DNA of 9,124 nucleotides from DATLHO01 sp035539855 (GTDB lineage: Bacteria > Bacteroidota > Ignavibacteria > OLB7), in NCBI GenBank assembly GCA_035539855.1, contig DATLHO010000009.1, forward strand, positions 1-9,124, written 5' to 3'. Numbering within the stretch: position 1 is the first letter of the stretch; the number at the start of each line of letters is the position of its first letter. The translations under genes and the position numbers were made by a program. Under the pieces are notes generated by a model. The model ran no database searches. It was not told where the DNA came from and saw only the letters and a program-made list of their open reading frames with translations. Positions 1-5,600 of the stretch are shown piece after piece.

Positions 1-575
1 GCCTCGAGCGACGTCGCGACGACGACGGGCCGCCCGTCGGCCCGCGCGCACGCGACGGCCTCGCGCAGGCATCGCTCCTCCTCGTCGTAGTCACCATCGA
101 CGCTGGCAATCGACGCGAGCACCTGCCAGACGATCGCCATCTGCCGCCGGTCGTCGGCCAGGGCCGCCCATCGCATCGCCTCGTGCGCTCGATCGCGCGC
201 CACGGCGAGGCCGGCACCTTCGGCGGTGACGACCGCCTCGTGCGTCAGCAGCGCCGCGATGCACAGGACGTTGCGGCGCTCGCGCGTCGTCAGTCGCGAT
301 GGCTCCTGCGGGAGCTCCTCCGGCGGCTCGATCCCGGCATCGCGCATCCTGCGCAGCCACCCGTCGATGATCTCGCGAAGAAGTGCGGCCATCTCGTCGA
401 GCCCGGTGGCACTGGTTTCCGGGAGCCGGTGCAGCATCGTCTGCTCGATCCTCGTCTGGAGCCCTCCGGAGCGTGAGCTCCGCGCGAGCTCGCGCAGTCT
501 CGAGACCGTCAGCACGGCCTCCTCGGCGCGCCTGGTGGCCGTCGTCGTCGATGCGGTCGAAGTGGAATCCTGCAT
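1..575 (-). CDS. TPR-like helical protein, N-terminal part (runs off left edge)
   Basis: The frame opens with ATG at 575 (an in-frame stop lies upstream at 617-615) and stays open to the window edge, giving 191 residues without the C-terminus. There is no signal peptide or membrane segment, so it is probably cytosolic. Residues 1-20 are Ser/Thr-rich. The rest is helical: about 20-50, 58-80, then an array-like stretch at 103-180 with Ala-rich amphipathic helices around AHEAMRWAALADD and the typical TPR turn GDYDEEERCLREAVACAR (about 161-178). This pattern is typical of tetratricopeptide repeats, which are protein-binding scaffolds. In this lineage they often form the sensor part of signalling proteins, but the effector domain, if any, lies outside the window. 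No Shine-Dalgarno sequence is visible. It is transcribed divergently from the secreted-protein operon. TPR assignment is moderately sure; specific function is unknown. Confidence 0.72.
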   Translation of the reverse strand, partial: MQDSTSTASTTTATRRAEEAVLTVSRLRELARSSRSGGLQTRIEQTMLHRLPETSATGLDEMAALLREIIDGWLRRMRDAGIEPPEELPQEPSRLTTRERRNVLCIAALLTHEAVVTAEGAGLAVARDRAHEAMRWAALADDRRQMAIVWQVLASIASVDGDYDEEERCLREAVACARADGRPVVVATSLE

Positions 576-609
576 GGAAATGAGGCAGATGGGAGCAAAC
601 GCGGACGAC

Positions 610-640
610 GCAAGCTAGGACCGCGCCCGCGCCGCGGCAA
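610..640 (-). promoter_or_regulatory. Candidate promoter of the TPR gene
   Basis: Read on the minus strand, TTG (640-638) and TAGCTTGC (617-610) are separated by 20 bases. This resembles the Bacteroidota sigma factor pattern TTG - about 19-20 bases - TAnnTTTG, with the last two positions of the -7 box mismatched. It lies 34 bases upstream of the ATG at 575. It is a pattern match by eye only, and a GC-rich inverted repeat overlaps its spacer. Confidence 0.28.
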
Positions 641-651
641 GCGCGCGGGCG
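624..651. repeat. GC-rich inverted repeat in the divergent intergenic region
   Basis: Perfect 8-bp arms CGCCCGCG (624-631) and CGCGGGCG (644-651) flank a 12-base centre. There is no T-tract on either side, so it is not a convincing terminator. It sits in the spacer of the candidate minus-strand promoter and could be an operator or a chance result of the very high local GC content. Confidence 0.35.
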
Positions 652-694
652 ATCCCCGGAGCCATTTGCACCCCTGACGTACCCCTTCCCCGTT

Positions 695-724
695 TTGCCT
701 CGCGATCGGGCCACGGTAGTTTCG
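695..724 (+). promoter_or_regulatory. Candidate promoter of the surface-protein operon
   Basis: TTG (695-697, within a TTTTG run) and TAGTTTCG (717-724) are separated by 19 bases. This is a good match to the Bacteroidota housekeeping pattern TTG/TAnnTTTG, with one mismatch in the -7 box. It lies 62 bases upstream of the ATG at 787 and would give a leader of roughly 55 bases. No other promoter-like sequence is evident before the later two genes, which fits a single transcript. Pattern match only. Confidence 0.42.
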
Positions 725-786
725 TCCTCGTCCCGTCAGGTCCGGCGAAGACCCTTTCGCCCGCTCGCATCGAAATCCCCAGCACC

Positions 787-1737
787 ATGTCCAACCGATC
801 GCACCACTCGGCGTGTGCGCACTGCGCCCGCGTCGTCCTGTTCCTGTTTCTGATCGCGCTCGCCCCGACCCCGCACGCGCTCCTCGCGCAGACGACGGTC
901 ACGCGCGACGTCGTCGCCGGCAGTGGAGGCACGACCGCCAGCGGCCGCTACTCGCTCCGTGGCACGGTCTCGCAGACCGCCGCCGCGCGCGTGGCGAGCT
1001 CCTCATCCGACCGCCACGACATCGGCTTCTGGTACCGTGCGTACCAGCCGGAGGTCGTCGCGCGCGTCTCGATTCCGCACCTCGAGGCCGAGGTCGGCAC
1101 CCGCGTCACCGTCCCGATCACCCTGACGACCACCGCATCGCGCACGCCCTTCTTCGAGCGCTCGTACCGCGCGCGCATCCGCTTCAACGGCACGCTGCTG
1201 CGGGCGTCGGGCTCGACGCCGGCCTGTACGTGGGAGGAGGACGACTGCGTGCTCGAGCTCACCGGGGTCGCGCGCCAGGACGGCGTGCTCGCCGAGCTCG
1301 AGTTCATCGTCGCCCTCGGCAACGCCGAGAGCACGCCGATCGCGATCGAGTCGTTCGAGTGGGGACAGAAGCGTGAGGACGAGCGGATCACGACCTATCG
1401 CGACAACGGCGAGCTCACGCTGCTCGGCGTCTGTCGCGAGGGCGGCGAGATCCGCCTCATTCGCTCCGGCTCGTTCCTGTCGCGACTTCGCGTCTGGCCG
1501 AATCCCGTCACGACGCAGGGTACCGCCGAGATCGTCTCGGCGGAGACCGGTCCGGTCACCGTGCTGCTCGTCGACATGCTCGGCAACACCGTCGCGACGC
1601 TCGTCGACCAGCACGCCGAGGCGCAGCGACTCTACCAGGTCGCCCTCGATCTCTCCGGCATCTCCAGCGGGTCGTATCACCTCGTCTACATCACTCCCTC
1701 GCAGAGAAGCTCGCAGCGCCTGCTCATCATGCAGTAG
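787..1737 (+). CDS. Secreted cohesin-like protein with type IX secretion sorting domain
   Basis: 316 residues. A Sec signal peptide has a hydrophobic core at 16-26 and a likely cut after Ala34 (ALLA|QT). Residues 36-84 hold a motif with SGGTTASGRYSLRGTVSQ and GFWYRA, a pattern found in many exported FCB proteins. Residues 92-205 look like a beta-sandwich of the cohesin/carbohydrate-binding type (VSIPHLEAEVGTRVTVPITL, then IRFNGTLLRA and AELEFIVALG); Cys147 and Cys154 could form a disulphide. Residues 234-316 are a type A sorting domain: LRVWPNP, VLLVDMLGNTVATL, LDLSGISSGSYHLVYI and a basic C-terminal end. Proteins with this domain cross the outer membrane through the type IX machinery, which normally removes it and attaches the protein to the surface or releases it. 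First gene of a probable operon, 33 bp before the barrel gene. Ligand unknown; the cohesin-like assignment is weaker than the sorting domain. Confidence 0.88.
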   Translation: MSNRSHHSACAHCARVVLFLFLIALAPTPHALLAQTTVTRDVVAGSGGTTASGRYSLRGTVSQTAAARVASSSSDRHDIGFWYRAYQPEVVARVSIPHLEAEVGTRVTVPITLTTTASRTPFFERSYRARIRFNGTLLRASGSTPACTWEEDDCVLELTGVARQDGVLAELEFIVALGNAESTPIAIESFEWGQKREDERITTYRDNGELTLLGVCREGGEIRLIRSGSFLSRLRVWPNPVTTQGTAEIVSAETGPVTVLLVDMLGNTVATLVDQHAEAQRLYQVALDLSGISSGSYHLVYITPSQRSSQRLLIMQ

Positions 1738-1770
1738 CGCCTCGAAGCCCTCTCACGATCCCATCCACAC

Positions 1771-2601
1771 ATGAACCAGTACACACTGGCGACGCTCTTC
1801 CTGTGCGTCGCCGCGACGGCCCTTCACGCCCAGGAGGCGACCGAGGCGTGGCGCTTCTCGCTGCACGGCGGCGGACAGCACATCGCGCACGACACCGAGC
1901 TGCCGGGCCTGCCGGAGGTGCCGAGCTGCGCTCCCGGATTCACCGATGGCAGCGGCAACGGCATCGCCCTCGGCATCGCCGCCGAGCGTGCGATCGTGCC
2001 GTCGCTGTCGGCCGGACTCCGCGTGCTCTACCAGACCTACGGCGCGACGCTCACCGCGCGCGACCAGCAGCTCGTCTCGGCGATGCACGATACCGTCACC
2101 GCGACGTTCGAGTACACGATCGAGACGACGCACCGCGCCGTCGGCACCGAGCTCATCCTCGGCTACGAGCCGCTGCGCGGGCTTCGCGTGCTCGCCGGAG
2201 CGCGCCTCGACGTCATCACGGGCGCCAGCTTCCACCAGCAGGAGGCGATCGTCTCGCCCGGCACCATCCGCTTCGAGAACGACCGCCGCACGCGCAACGA
2301 GGCCGACGGCGAGATCGCGACGACGGCGTCGACGCACCTCGCGGTGCTGGCCGGACTGCGCTACGATCTCGCGCTCGACAGGGCGCGCCGGCTTCTGCTC
2401 TCGCCCGAGGTGCTCGCCTGGCAGGGACTAGGCGACCTCGATCCGAGCGCGCCGTGGTCGCTTCGCGGCGTGCGCTTTGGCGTCAGCGCGTCGTACGTGC
2501 TCTTCGGCACCGAGTCCGCGTCGCCGATCGAGCCGGGGACCATCGAGGACACCTCGGTCCCGCAGGGAGGCAACGAGGTGCGTCCGGTCCCGGGTCGCTA
2601 G
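1771..2601 (+). CDS. Outer-membrane beta-barrel protein, OmpA-barrel-like, no OmpA C-terminal domain
   Basis: 276 residues. The signal peptide is 1-20 (cut LHA|QE). The mature part alternates polar and hydrophobic residues in strands such as WRFSLHGGG (27-35), GIALGIAAER (64-73), LSAGLRVLYQTYG (79-91), AVGTELILGYEPL (123-135), LRVLAGARLDVITG (138-151), HLAVLAGLRYDLAL (189-202) and VRFGVSASYVLF (234-245), ending in Phe as expected for a barrel. The motif LPGLPEVPSCAPGF (44-57) recalls barrel proteins I know from Ignavibacteria/Kapabacteria-type genomes, where a peptidoglycan-binding OmpA domain often follows. Here only a 31-residue Pro/Glu-rich tail (246-276) follows. It could be a pore, a structural protein or a partner for the fibre encoded 46 bp downstream. 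The ATG at 1771 is chosen because the signal peptide starts there; there is no Shine-Dalgarno sequence. Confidence 0.85.
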   Translation: MNQYTLATLFLCVAATALHAQEATEAWRFSLHGGGQHIAHDTELPGLPEVPSCAPGFTDGSGNGIALGIAAERAIVPSLSAGLRVLYQTYGATLTARDQQLVSAMHDTVTATFEYTIETTHRAVGTELILGYEPLRGLRVLAGARLDVITGASFHQQEAIVSPGTIRFENDRRTRNEADGEIATTASTHLAVLAGLRYDLALDRARRLLLSPEVLAWQGLGDLDPSAPWSLRGVRFGVSASYVLFGTESASPIEPGTIEDTSVPQGGNEVRPVPGR

Positions 2602-2647
2602 TCCGCACATCGAACATTCATTTCTCGTCACAGCATACACCGAACTC

Positions 2648-5600
2648 ATGTCCACACCGTTCCTCCACCGACCTCTGGCGGCGCTCGCGCTCATCGCGCT
2701 CGTGCTGGCCGGCAGCGCACTACCGATGCGGCTTGCGGCACAGACCGCGCCGCCGCGCCTGCTCTCGTACCAGGGCGTGCTCTCCGACGACACGCGCACG
2801 GCCGTCCCCGACGGCAGCTATCCGATCACCTTCCGCATCTACGCGCAGCCGACCGGTGGCGCGGTGCTCTGGGAGGAAAAGACGACGGTCGCGACGATCG
2901 ACGGCGTGTTCGAGACCGTGCTCGGCGCGACGACGCCGATCACGCTCGCGTTCGACGTGCCCTACTGGCTGGCGATCGAGCTGGCCGGCGACGCCGAGAT
3001 GACGCCGCGCGTGCAACTGGTGAGCGCGCCCTACGCGATCCGCTCGCTGACGGCCGACACCGCGATGCAGCTCGACGCCGGAGCCACGGGCGTCGTGCGC
3101 TCGGTGAACCTGCTCGACGGCGACGTCGTCGTTGCCGCCGAGGGCATCGCGAGCGTGCGCATGGCGGGCGATACGATCTCGATCGTCGTGCCGCAGATGC
3201 TGCCGCTGAATCCGTCCGACGGACAGCACATCCGGTGGAACGCGACGACAGGCGCGTGGGAGGCGATCGATCCCCGCGCGGACACGTCCGTCACGACCAC
3301 CGCTCGCCTGACCGGGCGGGGCACCGCGAGCGCTCCGCTGGACATCGCGCAGATGGGCGCGACCAATGGACAGCCGCTGGTCTGGGACGAGACGTCGCGC
3401 GCATGGCGGCCGGGCGAGTCGGGCGTGCAGAGCATCGCGCCGATCACCGGCACCGGCTCGACGGCCTCGCCGCTGAAGCTCGAGGAGGGAACCTCCGATC
3501 GGCAGGCGCTCGTCTGGAGCGCGACCGAGCGTCGATGGGTCGCGGCCGAGCAGAGCGTCCGCTCCTCGAACGAGATCACCGGGGATGGCACGGCGGCGAC
3601 GCCGCTGCGGCTCGCCGCGCAGGGCGCGATGGGCGGACAGGTGCTGCGCTGGGATGCGACCGTCGGAGGCTGGCGACCCGGAGCGCCGATCACGGCGGTC
3701 ACGGCGCCGCTGCGCGGCGGCGGCATCGCCGGCGATCCGCTGATGATGGAGCCCGGCACGCGCTCGGGACAGCTCCTGCACTGGAACGGCGTGCAGTGGA
3801 CGGCGCTGCCGACGCGACTGCCGGTCGACGGCGAGGTGCTGCGCTGGAACGGATCGACGGGGTCGTGGGAGCCCGCGGGCATCGTCGTGACGGGCGCGGT
3901 GCCGCTGAGCGCGGGCGCGATCTGGTACGGCGGCGCGACGAACACGGCGACGGAGCTCCCCGCCGGCGGCGCCGGCCAGGTGCTCGCGATGAACGGCGCC
4001 GGCACGCGGCCGCAGTGGACGAGCACGCTGGCGGTCGACTCGATCGGCGCGCGCACGGTGACGACGAGCGGCGACGTCCGCGTCGGTGGCAGCCTGACCG
4101 TGGGCGGACCGGCGGTCGATCTTCCAGCCGGCTCGATCGGCAATGCGGAGCTGGCGAACCCGGCTGTCGCCGTCCGCTACGGCGCCGGCATCGCTGGTGA
4201 CACGGTGGTCGCGCTCGGCGACACGCTCGATCTCGGCAACACCGGCGTCCTGTCGATCACCGGAACGACGAACCAGGTCATCGCCAGCGCGGCGACGGGC
4301 GCCGTGACGCTCTCGCTGCCGCAGGACATCCACACCGACGCGCGTCCGACGTTCGACGGCGTGACGCTCGACAACCTCGTCACGACGAGCGTCTCCGACA
4401 CGGTACTGACGATGAGCGCCGGCGCGGTGCAGGCGCGCTCGGTCGCGTCGCTCGTCGGAACCATCGGACAGCTCGTGTGGACGACGACCGGCAACGCCGG
4501 AACGAATCCCGCGACGAACTTCCTCGGCACCATCGACAACCAATCGCTCGACATCCGCGTCAACAACGAGCGCGTGATGCGGTACTCGCCGGAGGCCAGT
4601 CCGAACATCATCGGCGGCTACATGACGAACTCGATCGCGGCCGGTGTGCACGGCGCGACGATCGCGGGCGGCGGAACGAGCGTGTCGCCGAACTCGATCG
4701 CGACCGGGTCGCTGACGGCCGTCATCAGCGGCGGCGCCGGCAACGCGATCGGCAGCAGCGCGGTGCGCGCGACGATCGGCGGCGGCATCAACAACACGAT
4801 CGGCAACGGCAGCTACCAGTCGACGATCAGCGGCGGCGCCGTCAACCAGGTCGCCGCCGGATCGCGCGACGTGGTGATCGCCGGCGGCGGCATCAACTGG
4901 GTCGGCGCGAACTCGGCGTGGGGCGTCATCAGCGGCGGATACCGCAACTACATCCGCGACAACGCGGCGAACTCCACGATCGGCGGCGGCATCCAGGACA
5001 CGATCTACGACAACGCGGGAACCTCCACGATCGCCGGCGGCACGTTCAACGCCATCGGCACTTCCTCGGGAACGAGCACGATCGGCGGCGGCAACTCCAA
5101 CAAGATCCTCGCGAGCTCGAGCACCAGCGTGATCGCCGGCGGCGCGTCGAACACGACGGCCTCAACGACCACCGTCATCGGCGGCGGCGATATCAACGAC
5201 ATCGGCACGAACTCCCGCTGGAGCCAGATCGCCGGGGGACACAACAACAACATCCTCAACGACAGCTACGAGTCGACGATCGGCGCGGGCGAAGGCAACG
5301 ACATCGGCCCGAGCGCCGTCCGCGGGACGATCGGTGGCGGCTCGTTCAACGACATCCTGCAGAGCTCTTCGAACTCGACGATCGCCGGAGGCTACGGCAA
5401 CCAGATCGCCATCGCCGCCGATCGATCGACGATCGGAGGCGGCATGTCGAACCGCATCGCGCAGAGCGCGTCGGTCGCGGTCGTCGCCGGCGGCACGAAC
5501 AACATCGTCGACACGAGCGCGTGGGGCTCGACCATCGGCGGCGGACAGAACAACGTCATCGACAACGGCTCGTCGATCTCGGTGATCGATGGCGGCGACG

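Noticed and set aside
24..38. Perfect short inverted repeat GACGGGC / GCCCGTC
   Set aside because: It lies inside the left-edge coding region and is expected by chance at this GC content.
91..714. 207-codon minus-strand frame over the left-edge gene
   Set aside because: Arg/Ala/Asp-rich with no motif; the frame starting at 575 has TPR-like helices and continues to the edge.
2477..2647. Upstream 57-codon extension of the fibre gene
   Set aside because: It overlaps the barrel gene, is Arg/Ser-rich, and would bury the clear signal peptide that begins at 2648.
2720..4651. Long antisense open frame (643 codons)
   Set aside because: Arg/Ala/Asp/Val-rich without motifs; mirrors codon bias of the fibre gene on the other strand.
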